A stretch of 64,000 nt of DNA from Nakamurella sp. A5-74 (GCF_040438885.1 NZ_CP159218.1:2108001-2172000); one strand, 5' to 3'; positions 28,086 through 37,580 are shown, numbered from the stretch's first letter. The notes: generated by a model from the letters alone, not told the origin. Numbers and translations are program-made.

Positions 28086-28840
28086 CCTCGCTCGAGAAGC
28101 AGAGTCCGACGGCGCGGGGCGCCGGTAGGGAGCCGATCCTGGAACTCAGGGATCTGCACGTCAGCTACGGCAGCATCGCGGCGGTCCAAGGTCTGAGCGC
28201 CACCGTGTACCCCGGCGAGATCGTCACCCTGATCGGCTCCAACGGTGCCGGGAAGTCCACCACGCTGCGGACGATCTCCGGGCTGCTGCGTCCGAAGTCT
28301 GGTGAGGTGGTCTTCAACGGCCGCAAGATCAACGGCATCCCCGGCCACGAGGTGGTCAAGCTGGGGATCTGCCAGTCGCCCGAGGGTCGCAAGATCTTCC
28401 AGCGGATGTCGGTCTCGGAGAACCTGGAACTCGGGGCTTTCACCCGCAACGACACCGCGAAGATCGCCGAGGACCGGGAGCGGGTGCTCGACCTGTTCCC
28501 GCGCCTGCGGGAGCGCATCAACCAGAAGGCCGGCACGATGTCCGGCGGCGAGCAGCAGATGCTGGCCGTCGGTCGGGCGCTGTTGGGCAATCCCAAGCTG
28601 CTGCTGCTGGACGAGCCGTCGATGGGTCTGGCGCCGGTGCTGGTGGATCTGATCTTCGAGACGATCCAGACGATCCGTGAGCAGGGCACCACCGTGCTGG
28701 TCGTCGAGCAGAACGCGCTGGCAGCATTGGAGATCGCCGACTACGCGTACGTGCTGGAGTCCGGCCATCTGGCCACCGAGGGGCTCGCCGCGGACCTGCT
28801 CGACGACGATTCGGTGGCAGCCGCCTACCTCGGCGGCTGA
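28082..28840 (+). CDS. livF: Branched-chain amino acid ABC transporter ATP-binding protein LivF
   Basis: This 252-aa ATPase partners with LivG. Walker A is GSNGAGKSTTLR near 53-64, and the LivF-specific stretch CQSPEGRKIFQRMSV near 97-111 follows. The signature is MSGGEQQMLAVGRAL near 154-168. Walker B is LLLLDEPSMGLAP near 174-186, and LVVEQNALAALEIAD near 205 ends the domain. Last gene of the liv operon. A hairpin follows at 28868-28901. Confidence 0.95.
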   Translation: MTSLEKQSPTARGAGREPILELRDLHVSYGSIAAVQGLSATVYPGEIVTLIGSNGAGKSTTLRTISGLLRPKSGEVVFNGRKINGIPGHEVVKLGICQSPEGRKIFQRMSVSENLELGAFTRNDTAKIAEDRERVLDLFPRLRERINQKAGTMSGGEQQMLAVGRALLGNPKLLLLDEPSMGLAPVLVDLIFETIQTIREQGTTVLVVEQNALAALEIADYAYVLESGHLATEGLAADLLDDDSVAAAYLGG

Positions 28841-28867
28841 GCGACCGGTCGCCGCAGGCCGTCGGAC

Positions 28868-28901
28868 GGCGTCGTCGGAACCCCAGGGGTCCGGCGACGC
28901 C
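28868..28901. terminator. Hairpin between convergent livF and ABC exporter genes
   Basis: GGCGTCGTCGGAACCCC pairs with GGGGTCCGGCGACGCC, apart from one bulged A and one G-T pair. It is 28 nt after livF and can act on both strands as a bidirectional terminator. Three 14-bp GTGGA(C/T)GTT-type repeats follow at about 28909-28950. Confidence 0.6.
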
Positions 28902-28953
28902 GATGTCTGTGGATGTTTTCGGTGGACGTTTTGGGTGGACGTTGTCTGTGGGC

Positions 28954-30486
28954 TCAGTGCGTGACGGTGCCCGAGGTGATGTCAAGGACCTCGTCGGCCG
29001 CGGCCAACAGCAGGGGATCGTGCGAGGAGCTGATCACGCTCCGCCCGGCGCGCACCGCAGTGCGCAGCAATGCTGCGATCCGCCTGGCCGACAGCTCGTC
29101 CTGCTGGGAGGTCGGCTCGTCGAGCACCAGGACCGGAGCCGCGGAGACCAGCGCCCTGGCCAGTGCCAGCCGTTGCCGCTCACCACCGGACAGCACCGCG
29201 GCCTCCCGGTCGGCCACGGCGGCGAGCGAGATGTCGGCGAGCAGGCGCCCCACACCGGCGGGGGAGACACCGCGGATCGCGCACTCCTGGATCAGGTTCT
29301 CGGTGGCAGTGAGGCTTTCGACCAACAGGGTGCGCTGGGTGGACACGGCACAGGCGACCCTTCGATGGTCCGCACGCCGTCGACGGTCGAGCCCGGACCA
29401 GGCGGTGCCGTCGACGCTCACGGACCCGGAGGTCGGGTCCGCCAGACCGCAGATCTGGTGCAGCAGCGTCGTTTTCCCACTCCCGGATGGCCCGGTCACT
29501 GCCCACCAACGACCTCTCGTGAGGGTCAGGGTGAGTGCAGGGAGGGGCGCGCGCCCTGGGAAAGTGGTGCTGACGGCATCGAGCACCACCAGTGGAGAGT
29601 CGTCGAGCGGCCGCGTCCGATCCGGGCTGGGAACGTCGAGCCCGGTGGTGGACGGCGGGATGTGCATCCAGCCACGACTGTCGACCGGGTGCGCTCCGTC
29701 GGTGCCGACCCGCGGGGTGCTTCCGCGAGCGGCGTCGGACTGGCCGGGTGCGTGCAGATCCTCGGCGATGCGTCCGTCCCGGATGACGATCCGGCGGGGG
29801 CTGAACCGTCGCGATCGTGGATCGTGGGTCACCAGCAGCACAGCGCTGCCCCGGTCGGCCACCGTGCCGATCAGGTCGATCACCGCGCGGGCTGCGTCCT
29901 CGTCGAGTTCGCCGGTGGGCTCGTCGGCCAGCAGCAGCGCCGGTCGGTGGGCGACGGCGGCGCAGATGGCCACCCGTTGGGCCTCGCCACCGGACAGGCT
30001 CGGGATGCGACGCGAAGCAACCCCTTGCATGCCGACGGCTTCCAGGGTCGTCATGGCCTGTGTCCGAGCCGAGATGAGCGAGCCTCCGGACACCCGCAGT
30101 TGCAGGGCCACGTTGTCCAGCACGGTCAGCTCCGGCAACAACGCTCGTCCGGCGTGCTGGTCGACGTAGCCGATCGCCCCGGCTCGCCAGCGGTCGCGGG
30201 TGCGTGGGGGCAGATCGGTGATGTCGACGCCCCCGATGACGACCCGGCCGGCGGAGACCTGCTGATCGCCGGTGAGCGTGCGGAGCAGGGTCGACTTGCC
30301 GGACCCGTTGGGACCTTCGACCAGCAGCCGCTCGCCGGGCTCGACGCGCAGGTCGACACCCCTGAGCGCCATCACCGGCTCGCCCGCCCCCCGGTGCAGG
30401 ACGAAGACGTCCGTCAGCCGAACTGCTTGGGCGCCCGCGGCTCCCACCGCGCGCTGCGTCGGCTCTCCGGTAGCGACCCCGGTCAT
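28954..30486 (-). CDS. ABC exporter ATPase with two fused nucleotide-binding domains
   Basis: The 510-aa protein carries two complete ATPase domains. The first has Walker A GPNGSGKSTLL near 61-71, signature LSGGEAQRVAI near 164-174 and Walker B LLLADEPTGELDED. The second has GPSGSGKTTLL near 337-347, signature LSGGERQRLAL near 435-445 and VLVLDEPTSQQD. The first resembles the MacB/LolD exporter class (ADEPTGELD). The domains are joined by about 55 Pro/Asp/Arg-rich residues. The start overlaps the stop of the large FtsX-type permease by 4 nt (ATGA), so they form one transporter. The exported substrate is unknown. Confidence 0.88.
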   Translation of the reverse strand: MTGVATGEPTQRAVGAAGAQAVRLTDVFVLHRGAGEPVMALRGVDLRVEPGERLLVEGPNGSGKSTLLRTLTGDQQVSAGRVVIGGVDITDLPPRTRDRWRAGAIGYVDQHAGRALLPELTVLDNVALQLRVSGGSLISARTQAMTTLEAVGMQGVASRRIPSLSGGEAQRVAICAAVAHRPALLLADEPTGELDEDAARAVIDLIGTVADRGSAVLLVTHDPRSRRFSPRRIVIRDGRIAEDLHAPGQSDAARGSTPRVGTDGAHPVDSRGWMHIPPSTTGLDVPSPDRTRPLDDSPLVVLDAVSTTFPGRAPLPALTLTLTRGRWWAVTGPSGSGKTTLLHQICGLADPTSGSVSVDGTAWSGLDRRRRADHRRVACAVSTQRTLLVESLTATENLIQECAIRGVSPAGVGRLLADISLAAVADREAAVLSGGERQRLALARALVSAAPVLVLDEPTSQQDELSARRIAALLRTAVRAGRSVISSSHDPLLLAAADEVLDITSGTVTH

Positions 30487-33400
30487 CGCACGTCCCCGTC
30501 CAGCAGCGCGGGACGATCTCCCCGGAACAGGGTCCTGGCCGCGACCACGGCTGCGAGCGCCGCTCCGGTGAGCGCCACCACCGCGATGAACGACGCCCCC
30601 ACCTGGCCGACGATGCGCAGCGGGGGAACGGTCGCCGCGCTGCCGGCGAGGGCCGGGACGCCCAGCTGCGCCGCCCAGAGTCCGGCAGCGCAGCCCACCG
30701 CGATCCCCAGCACTCCCGCACCGAGGGATCGACCGAGCAGCAGGCTCTGCAACCGGTTCGGTCTCAGCCCGTCCAGCTCGAGCACCAGCTGCTCGGGGGC
30801 CGAGCCGTCGTGGTCGGCGCGCACCGCGATCGCTGCAGCGACGGCGGCCAGCAGGAGCGCCACGATCGCGGCGATCACCACCATCAGGATGGTGCGGACC
30901 GACGCCGGGTCGGCGCGCAGCGCGTCCTCGACGGTCGATCGGGCGGTGATGGTCGCCGCCGAGGCGCCGGAGTCGGCCAGCGCGGCGCGCAGGGCAGGGA
31001 GCTGAGCTGCCGGGGCAGCGAGCCAGACCTGGGTCACCGGCTGGGTTCCCGGCGCCTCGCTGCTGACGATCCGGCTGATCGCGGCCCGGTCGACGACGGC
31101 GAACGGACCGCTCAGACCCGGCCAGAACGGCGCGACGGCAACGATCCTGCCGACGATCCTGGCGCCGCCGACCGCGACGCTCAGCGTTCCGTCGACCGCG
31201 GCGGAGGCGGTACCGAGGTCGACCACCATCGGCAGCGGTTGCTGTTCGGAGCCCACAAACTCGCCGGGCGCGGCCGGCGGGACGACGACCACCCGCTGGT
31301 CGCCGATCCGGTAGCGCACGGAGATCCGGTCTGCCGTATCGGTGATCTCGGCATGCGCTGCGGTCCATCCGGTCCAGGTCCAACCGGTGTCCGCGGCGCC
31401 GCCCGACGCGGGGGCGGTGGCACTCAGGACAAGGGTGCCGGCGGCCTGCGCCCGGTCGGTGTCGCCTTCGCCGATCCCGTGCTGGCGGTGCATCAGGTGG
31501 GCGGCGGATTCGATGACCTCGACTGCGATGACCGTGGCAGGGGAGGGGATCCTGGCGACCAGTTCGGTCACCGACGCGGCGTTGGCGGGCTGGAGTCGGA
31601 CCGCCCGCTGCGCGCCTCCTGCCAGTTCGATCCACAGGGCGACGTCAACGTCGCTGCTCACCCCGGATGCCGTGAAGCGCACGGTTCCGGCGGCGAGCCT
31701 CGGCCGCTGGTCCGTGGTCGTCGAGGTCCGGAGCCGGCCGGCGAGCTCGGCGGCGCCCAGTCCGGTACCGGTCGTGACCGGGAAGTCGTTCATCGCCAGG
31801 ACGGTGCCGGCGTCGATCCCGACCAGGTTCGTCGAACGGGCCCGCGGGGTGCCGGCCGCGACCGAGATGGCCGTGCTCGTCAGGGGGCCGATGGTCACGT
31901 CCGGTGCGGCCGCGCGCAGGGCTCCGACGTCGATCACGTCACCGGGGGTGCTGATCTGGGTGCTCGGGCTGACCCGGAGGTCGAGCGGCACCTGGGCTGC
32001 GGCCCGGTCGGCCGCCGACTGCCCGAGGCTCGCGCGGTAGCTCACGGCGAAGACGCCCAGAGCGCAGGCGGCGGCCAGGAAGCCGGCCAGGACCGCCGGG
32101 ATCAGCGGGCGCCTGGCGCTCGCCCTGCGGGACAGGGCGGCGATCCCGACGGGGCGTGCTCGCCGGGGCCGGAGGCGGTGCAGCCCGGAAGCGATCCTGG
32201 GGAGCAACGGAACGACCCGGGATGCCAGCAGGCCGGCGAGCAGGACGACCGCCAGGAACGGGGTACTGCCGGTCAGCGTGATGACGTCGGTCAGATCTGC
32301 CAGCACGATGCCGAGCAGCAGCACCGTCACCGTGTCGATCACCAGCTGACTGCTGCGCGCCACCCGGTCGGGCAGCGCGCTGACCAGCGCCGTCAGCCCG
32401 AGCGCGGCGAGCGACAGTGCTGCCACCGTCCCGAGGGCCGGTCCCGTCACCTCCAGAGCCCTCCCGAGCGCCGGGGCGAAGGTGCCACCGAGCACTCCGT
32501 GGAGCCGACCGGCGACGACGAGGACACCGCTGGCGACACCGACGAGGGCGCCCAGCAGGATCGCCGGGATCGGCTGCAGCACAGCAAGAACGACGCAGCA
32601 CCAGGACGGAGCACCGCGCGCTCGCAGCACCCCGCACACCCACCTCGTCCGTCGCCGGACCCCCACCGCCACCACCGCGCAGAACGCGAGTTGCAGGGCG
32701 CCCACTCCGGAGCCGAGGGCCGCGAAGCGCGCGCCGGCGCCCGCGCTGCGGGCGACGGCAGCATCGGCGACGTCGGCCGGCCAGCGAAGGACCACCGGCC
32801 CGTACGCCGATCCGAAGTCGCCGACCATCCGGTCGAGGGCGTCCTGGGTGGCCGAGGCGCCACGGTCCGCGACCGCGGCTCCGGAGACGGTCGCGATCCA
32901 GCCGGCGGTCCTGCCGTAGCCGGTCAGGGCGGCGAGCTCGGTGATCGCGGTCGGGTCTGCACCCAGCAGCAACGGGACCGACGGCGTCACCAGGCCGCCC
33001 TCGACGAGCCGGCGGTCCGTCAGCGCGGCGGTCCCGGTGACGACGACGCCGAATGCCCTTGGCGCAGCGGCGATCTCCGCCGGACCGAGTGCGACACCGC
33101 CGGCAGCCTGTACGGCCAGCACCTCACACCGGGTCGAGCTGCACGACGTCGGCAGCCGGCCGGTCAGCAGCCGCACGGTGTCCGGCAGCGGCTCCACCGC
33201 GCCGAGGGTGACGTCGGTACCGGACACCGAGAGCAGCCGGAAGGTGAGAGTGCGCTTGACGGATTCGAATCCGGCGGCCTCGAAACCGCCGCGCACCACT
33301 GCATCTGCGCCGGCGATGTGACCCGTGTCGATCGGGACCGAGGTGACTGCGAGCGCGGTCCGCTGGGCGGTGTCGAGTCCGTCCACGGCTTGCTGCACAC

Positions 33401-33539
33401 CGGCGATCCTGGTCTCCAGCTGCATCCCCGCGGCCAACACGGTGAGCGCGGTGGCCGGAACCAGCCCGAGGGCGAGCAGCAACCACAGGGCCGCGCGGAA
33501 GCGCAGCCCTCCGAGGGCGAGCGGCGCGGTGGTCAGCAA
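30483..33539 (-). CDS. Large FtsX/MacB-type ABC transporter permease
   Basis: This 1018-aa membrane protein has an N-terminal helix (near 12-38) and then a roughly 230-residue extracytoplasmic region. A block of helices follows (near 270-500), then a second extracytoplasmic region (about 505-850) and C-terminal helices (near 853-1000). This duplicated FtsX-like plan fits a single-polypeptide permease served by the two-domain ATPase next to it. Such systems export lipoproteins, peptides or lipids, or act mechanically on the envelope. The start is uncertain: TTG 33539 is used, while GGGAG lies nearer a CTG at 33548. Substrate unknown. Confidence 0.82.
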   Translation of the reverse strand: MLTTAPLALGGLRFRAALWLLLALGLVPATALTVLAAGMQLETRIAGVQQAVDGLDTAQRTALAVTSVPIDTGHIAGADAVVRGGFEAAGFESVKRTLTFRLLSVSGTDVTLGAVEPLPDTVRLLTGRLPTSCSSTRCEVLAVQAAGGVALGPAEIAAAPRAFGVVVTGTAALTDRRLVEGGLVTPSVPLLLGADPTAITELAALTGYGRTAGWIATVSGAAVADRGASATQDALDRMVGDFGSAYGPVVLRWPADVADAAVARSAGAGARFAALGSGVGALQLAFCAVVAVGVRRRTRWVCGVLRARGAPSWCCVVLAVLQPIPAILLGALVGVASGVLVVAGRLHGVLGGTFAPALGRALEVTGPALGTVAALSLAALGLTALVSALPDRVARSSQLVIDTVTVLLLGIVLADLTDVITLTGSTPFLAVVLLAGLLASRVVPLLPRIASGLHRLRPRRARPVGIAALSRRASARRPLIPAVLAGFLAAACALGVFAVSYRASLGQSAADRAAAQVPLDLRVSPSTQISTPGDVIDVGALRAAAPDVTIGPLTSTAISVAAGTPRARSTNLVGIDAGTVLAMNDFPVTTGTGLGAAELAGRLRTSTTTDQRPRLAAGTVRFTASGVSSDVDVALWIELAGGAQRAVRLQPANAASVTELVARIPSPATVIAVEVIESAAHLMHRQHGIGEGDTDRAQAAGTLVLSATAPASGGAADTGWTWTGWTAAHAEITDTADRISVRYRIGDQRVVVVPPAAPGEFVGSEQQPLPMVVDLGTASAAVDGTLSVAVGGARIVGRIVAVAPFWPGLSGPFAVVDRAAISRIVSSEAPGTQPVTQVWLAAPAAQLPALRAALADSGASAATITARSTVEDALRADPASVRTILMVVIAAIVALLLAAVAAAIAVRADHDGSAPEQLVLELDGLRPNRLQSLLLGRSLGAGVLGIAVGCAAGLWAAQLGVPALAGSAATVPPLRIVGQVGASFIAVVALTGAALAAVVAARTLFRGDRPALLDGDVR

Positions 33540-33544
33540 CGCAC

Positions 33545-34594
33545 TCAGGACGGATCTCCCTCCCGGTCGACACCGCTGCTGCCCCGGGACCGGACCGCCG
33601 CCGGTCCGATCTGAGCCGGACCCGGCAGGGGACCGAGCTGGGCTTCCGGCGGCGGTGTCCCAGCCGATGTCGGTGCAACGCTACTCGACCGTCGACGCGG
33701 TGGGCGGAGATAGAGCAACGTCACCGCGAGGATCAGCAGGCCGCTGCCGACAGCCGTGCCTGCGGTGACCGCCTCGTGCAGCAGCGCAACGGCCAGGGCC
33801 GCAGCAGTGATGGGTTCCCACAGCGTCAACACCGCTGCCGTACTGCTGGGTACCGTTCGCAGCCCGGCGTTGAATGCGGCATAGGCCGCGGCGGTCGTGA
33901 TGACCCCGATGTACACCAGGCCGACGACGGAGATCCCACTGAGACCGGCCGATGTTCCCGGGAACAGGTGGTGGCTGAAGGCCCAGGGCGCCAACGTCAT
34001 CGCCCCGGAGATCGACATGGCGGTCGTCATGGCTCTGGCCGGGACGGCGTCCGCCATCGATTCGCAGAGCAGCGTGACCGCTGCGTAGACCGTGCCGGAT
34101 CCGATGGCGGCGAGCAGTCCCCAACCGGGTGCCGTCCCCACGGCGCTCGTTCCGCTGGTGCCGATCAGCCCGAGACCGGCCAGTGCCAGCACGACGACCA
34201 CCGATTTCCGGATGGTTGGCCGGCGTCGATCGCGGACCGACTCCCAGATCGCCGTGAGTACGGGGGCGATGCCGAGGCTCACCATGGTGGCAACGGTGAC
34301 GCCGGTCCACAGCACGGACAGGAAGTACAGGCCCTGGTAGGCGGCGAGTCCTACGCCGGCGAGCGGCACCTTCACCGGGAACCGACGCACCGCGCCCAGC
34401 AGCACCGGCAGGGTGCGGACGGAGAACAGCACCATCACGACCGCGGAGACGAGCAACCGCCAGAAGCCGATCGTCAGCGCGTCCATCCCGGTGGCGGCGT
34501 TGACCCAGTGCACGACGATCCCAGTGGTGCCCCACAGCACTCCGGCGAGGGTGATGAGCAGCAGGCCGCGGCGCGCCCGGGTCTGCGTGGTCAT
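33545..34594 (-). CDS. EamA/DMT-family transporter
   Basis: This 349-aa protein has ten hydrophobic helices in two EamA repeats. The first begins LLLITLAGVLWGTTGIVVHW near 11-30, and the second near LLAAIGSGTVYAAVTLLCES (about 160-179). A Pro/Ser-rich tail of about 45 residues follows the last helix. These proteins export amino acids or metabolites, and the substrate cannot be deduced. The stop at 33545 is immediately before the permease start, so it may be transcribed with the ABC exporter. ATG 34594 follows TACGCT by 6 nt. Confidence 0.85.
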   Translation of the reverse strand: MTTQTRARRGLLLITLAGVLWGTTGIVVHWVNAATGMDALTIGFWRLLVSAVVMVLFSVRTLPVLLGAVRRFPVKVPLAGVGLAAYQGLYFLSVLWTGVTVATMVSLGIAPVLTAIWESVRDRRRPTIRKSVVVVLALAGLGLIGTSGTSAVGTAPGWGLLAAIGSGTVYAAVTLLCESMADAVPARAMTTAMSISGAMTLAPWAFSHHLFPGTSAGLSGISVVGLVYIGVITTAAAYAAFNAGLRTVPSSTAAVLTLWEPITAAALAVALLHEAVTAGTAVGSGLLILAVTLLYLRPPRRRSSSVAPTSAGTPPPEAQLGPLPGPAQIGPAAVRSRGSSGVDREGDPS

Positions 34595-34600
34595 GCCGGG

Positions 34601-34606
34601 AGCGTA
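34601..34606 (-). promoter_or_regulatory. -10 element of the DMT-ABC exporter cluster
   Basis: TACGCT on the minus strand lies 6 nt before ATG 34594, suggesting a leaderless message that may continue into the ABC exporter genes. Confidence 0.45.
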
Positions 34607-34650
34607 ACCAGGCCGAGCGACGCAGTCGTACTCAGTTCTTCGCCTTCGGT

Positions 34651-34675
34651 TCCGAACCTCCGGCCGGAGCTCGGA
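34651..34675 (-). terminator. Possible hairpin after the SDR gene
   Basis: TCCGA...CTCCGGCCGGAG...TCGGA forms an imperfect hairpin 19 nt beyond the stop of the SDR gene. No T-tract is present, so termination is only a suggestion. Confidence 0.3.
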
Positions 34676-34693
34676 GTCGGATGCGCGGGGCCC

Positions 34694-36226
34694 TCAGCGG
34701 TCCGTGCTGTCCGTGAGCATGCCGCGGTGCAGCCGGCCGAACACCACCCGGTGGGCCGGCGCGATCACGTTCCAGTAGAGGTGGCCGCTGAGACCGCTGG
34801 GCCGGAACGTGGAGATCTGGGTCAGCCGAGTGGTGCCTGCCGCATCGGCGTTCTCGGGATCGGCGGCGTCGGGTGCATCGGTGGAGACCTCGAACCGCAG
34901 CCATGCAGTGCCGGGCAGCTTGGTGCGGGCGCGGAGGGTGAGCGAGTGCGGCGCATCCACGGCCTCGACCACCCAGTTGTCGACATCGTCGCCGACCTGC
35001 AGCTCACGGTTCGGCCGACCGCGATCCATCCCTGGCCCGCCGATCACCTTGTCCAACGCCCCGCGCATCTGCCAGAGCGCATCCGTTCCGTACCAACCGG
35101 TGTCGCCGCCGATGGCAGCGACGGATCCCCACACATCTGCGGGGCTGCGGGTGGTGATCGACGACCGGCGGTCGGTGTAGTGCGGCTCACCGACCCAGTC
35201 CGGATCGCCGGCCACCGCACGCGCCGGGTCGAGCTGGTCGGGGGAGGGGGAGTCCGGGTCGTCCATGGTGCCGACATCGGCGAGTGCGGCCTGCACCGAC
35301 TGCTCGAAGTCCAGCAGCGGCTCCACTTCGGGAACCAGCTCCCGGATGTCGTCCTCCCGGCACACGACCTCGTGGACGAGGCTGTCCACCAACGGTTTCG
35401 CCAGACCTGCCGGTACCGGAGTGACCAGGCCGACCCAGTGTCCCGCCAGCTTCGGCGTCAGCACCGGCACCGTGACGATCAGCCGGCGGCGCAGTCCGGC
35501 GAGCTTCGCGAAACGTTGGATCATCTCGTCGTAGGTGAGCACCTCCGGGCCGCCGATGTCCAGGGTGCGGTTGAGGTCTGCCGGCAGACCTGCCGCGCCG
35601 ACCAGGTAGTGCAGCACGTCGCGGACGGCGATCGGCTGGATCCTGTTGCGCAGCCAGCGCGGGGCGACCATGGCCGGCAGGCGCTCGGTGAGGTGCCGCA
35701 GCATCTCGAAGGACGCCGACCCCGTGCCGACGATCACTGCCGCCTGCAGGACCGCCGCGGGGACCGCGCCGTCGAGCAGGATCTGGCCGACCTCGACGCG
35801 GGAGGCGAGATGGTCCGAGAGCTTCTCCCCGGCAGGGTGCAACCCACCGAGATAGACGATTCGGGCGACGTCCTGCGCGGCCGCAGCATCGGAGAAGCGT
35901 TGCGCCAGTTCGCGATCCCGCTGTTGGAAGTCGCCCTTTCCGTCCATCGAGTGCAGCAGGTAGTAGGCCACCCGCACGCCGTCGAGTGCCCGGAGCAGGT
36001 CTCCGTGATCGGTGGCGTCACCCTCGATGACCTCGACGTCGGCCAGCCACGGGCGGTCCTTCAGCTTGTCGGCCGAGCGGCTCAACACCCGGACGCGGTG
36101 GCCCGCCTCGAGCAGCTCGGGCACCAGGCGGGTACCGATGTAGCCGGTCGCGCCGGTCACCAACATGAGTGATGGTGTGTCCATGGGGTTCCGTTCTGTA
36201 GGAGTGGGCGCTGTCGGTCCGGTCAT
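34694..36226 (-). CDS. NAD(P)-binding SDR fused to DUF2867 domain
   Basis: This 510-aa protein has an N-terminal atypical short-chain dehydrogenase domain. The nucleotide motif is VTGATGYIGTRLVPELLEAG near 23-42, with VIEGDATD near 66 and VYLGGLHP near 122. It resembles complex I NDUFA9-like NmrA proteins. From about residue 350 a DUF2867 (SRPBCC-like) domain follows, with WVGEPHYTDRRSSITTRSP and TWWY-type residues. The reaction is unknown. ATG 36226 overlaps the upstream CPBP gene stop by 4 nt, while ATG 36184 (MDTPSLMLVTG) is an equally reasonable start and would shorten it by 14 residues. Confidence 0.8.
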   Translation of the reverse strand: MTGPTAPTPTERNPMDTPSLMLVTGATGYIGTRLVPELLEAGHRVRVLSRSADKLKDRPWLADVEVIEGDATDHGDLLRALDGVRVAYYLLHSMDGKGDFQQRDRELAQRFSDAAAAQDVARIVYLGGLHPAGEKLSDHLASRVEVGQILLDGAVPAAVLQAAVIVGTGSASFEMLRHLTERLPAMVAPRWLRNRIQPIAVRDVLHYLVGAAGLPADLNRTLDIGGPEVLTYDEMIQRFAKLAGLRRRLIVTVPVLTPKLAGHWVGLVTPVPAGLAKPLVDSLVHEVVCREDDIRELVPEVEPLLDFEQSVQAALADVGTMDDPDSPSPDQLDPARAVAGDPDWVGEPHYTDRRSSITTRSPADVWGSVAAIGGDTGWYGTDALWQMRGALDKVIGGPGMDRGRPNRELQVGDDVDNWVVEAVDAPHSLTLRARTKLPGTAWLRFEVSTDAPDAADPENADAAGTTRLTQISTFRPSGLSGHLYWNVIAPAHRVVFGRLHRGMLTDSTDR

Positions 36227-36900
36227 CCGAGGACGGCCGGGAGGGCCAGCAGCATCCCGGCGGACCAGATGCAGTGGGTGAGCACCGAGGCGAGGATGCC
36301 GTCGGTGAGGTACCGCAGCGTGCCCGTCAGCGCGCCCAGGACCAGGGCCGCGAAGACGAGCATCCAGTTGCCGGTGGCGACCGTCGTCAGCGTGTAGATC
36401 AGCGTGCTGAAGACGATCGGGTGCCGCCCTCGCAGGACGTCGTACAGCGCGCCGCGGAAGAAGAGCTCTTCGCTGGCGCCGGCCACCAGGGTCAGGGTGA
36501 CCACCCCGAACAGACCGGCATTGCGGTGATCGAGCACGGAGCGCACCAGCTCGCGCAGTGACGGAATGGTGGTGACGATCAGTGCTCCGACGACGAACAC
36601 GACGATCACCGACAGTCCTGCAACCACTCCCAGCACCGCCGGCAGCGCGATCCGGCCGGGGACCCGGGATGCTGGATGCCCCATCTTCGGGCGGCCCGTC
36701 AGAAACGCCCCGATCGTCCACACCGCGGCGAGCAGCACGGTGGCGAGCAGGAAGGTGCGGTCGCCCGGTTCGATCGTGATCAACCAGGCCAGGATGCCGG
36801 CCCCGACGATCAGCGTCGCGATCACGATGGTCACCTGGCGGGTGGTCGGGCGCGGGACGGCGCGGGTCTCGCCCGTCGGCTCCGTCATCGCTGGGTCCAT
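36223..36900 (-). CDS. CPBP-family intramembrane metalloprotease
   Basis: This protein of about 225 aa has six or more hydrophobic helices. The Abi/CPBP motif 1, EELFFRGALYDVLRG, holds the Glu-Glu and Arg, and a later His sits in VLTHCIWSAGM near the C-terminus. These proteins are Rce1-like membrane proteases or bacteriocin-immunity proteins. Target unknown. Possible starts are GTG 36933, ATG 36900 and ATG 36888, none with a good ribosome site, so 36900 is a compromise. It is coupled to the downstream SDR gene. Confidence 0.78.
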   Translation of the reverse strand: MDPAMTEPTGETRAVPRPTTRQVTIVIATLIVGAGILAWLITIEPGDRTFLLATVLLAAVWTIGAFLTGRPKMGHPASRVPGRIALPAVLGVVAGLSVIVVFVVGALIVTTIPSLRELVRSVLDHRNAGLFGVVTLTLVAGASEELFFRGALYDVLRGRHPIVFSTLIYTLTTVATGNWMLVFAALVLGALTGTLRYLTDGILASVLTHCIWSAGMLLALPAVLG

Positions 36901-36988
36901 ACCTGAGCCCGTACCCGGTCCGGGAGCTCCCACACGCTCGAACGGCGCAGCGCTGGTGTGACCCCGCTGACGTGCGCAATCGGCATGC

Positions 36989-37507
36989 TCAACGCGCCAC
37001 CGGTGCAGGCCGGAAGAACCCGGTCAGTCGAGCGGTGCAGATCCGTCTGCCCTGCTCGTCGCTGATGACGATCTCGAAAGTGCCCATCGACCGGCCCACG
37101 TGCAGCGGGACACTGACCCCGGTGACCACGCCCTCGGTGGCCGAGCGATGGTGCGTGCAGCTCAGTTCGGTGCCGACGGCGATCGTGTCGTCAGGCACCA
37201 GCAGCGCGGCGTGGAAGGACCCCAGGGACTCCGCCAGTGCACCGTTGGCCCCACCGTGCAGCAGCCCGAACGGTTGCCGGTTCCCGACGACCGGCATCGT
37301 GCCGACGACCCGCTCGGGTGTGTACTCGGTGATGCGGATGCCCATCGACGTCGCCAGTTCGCCGCCCATCCGGTTGACCGCCGCGAGCACCGCCTCGGTG
37401 TCCCCTGCCTGCTGGGCGGTCCGCAGCTGAGCCATCGCCGAGATCGTGGTCGCCAGGCTCCAGGGGTCGGCCGACCCTGTCGGTTCCGTCGTCCCAGGCC
37501 GGGTCAT
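36989..37507 (-). CDS. PaaI-type hot-dog thioesterase
   Basis: This 172-aa protein has a single hot-dog domain in the last 125 residues. RQPFGLLHGGANGALAESLGS near 77-97 is the thioesterase signature, with the catalytic acid in the following helix, and VGTELSCTHHRSATEG near 110 follows. It should hydrolyse small aryl- or acyl-CoA thioesters. AAGGA precedes the ATG. It is divergent from polA across a 73-bp gap. Confidence 0.85.
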   Translation of the reverse strand: MTRPGTTEPTGSADPWSLATTISAMAQLRTAQQAGDTEAVLAAVNRMGGELATSMGIRITEYTPERVVGTMPVVGNRQPFGLLHGGANGALAESLGSFHAALLVPDDTIAVGTELSCTHHRSATEGVVTGVSVPLHVGRSMGTFEIVISDEQGRRICTARLTGFFRPAPVAR

Positions 37508-37568
37508 GCGGTGTCCTTCATGGTCCGGGTCTCTCTTCTCGTCGGTCAGGGCTGTCGGACTCTGAATC

Positions 37569-37574
37569 TAGACT
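37569..37574 (+). promoter_or_regulatory. -10 element of polA
   Basis: TAGACT lies 6 nt before the polA GTG at 37581, with no ribosome site, so the message is predicted leaderless. No strong -35 is visible. Confidence 0.5.
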
Positions 37575-37580
37575 CGCGGG

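Noticed and set aside
28903..33614. Long plus-strand frames opposite the ABC exporter genes
   Set aside because: They are antisense to two clear transporter genes and show shadow composition only.
33776..36172. 798-aa plus-strand frame opposite the DMT and SDR genes
   Set aside because: Same reason: Gln/Arg/His-rich shadow with no recognisable fold.
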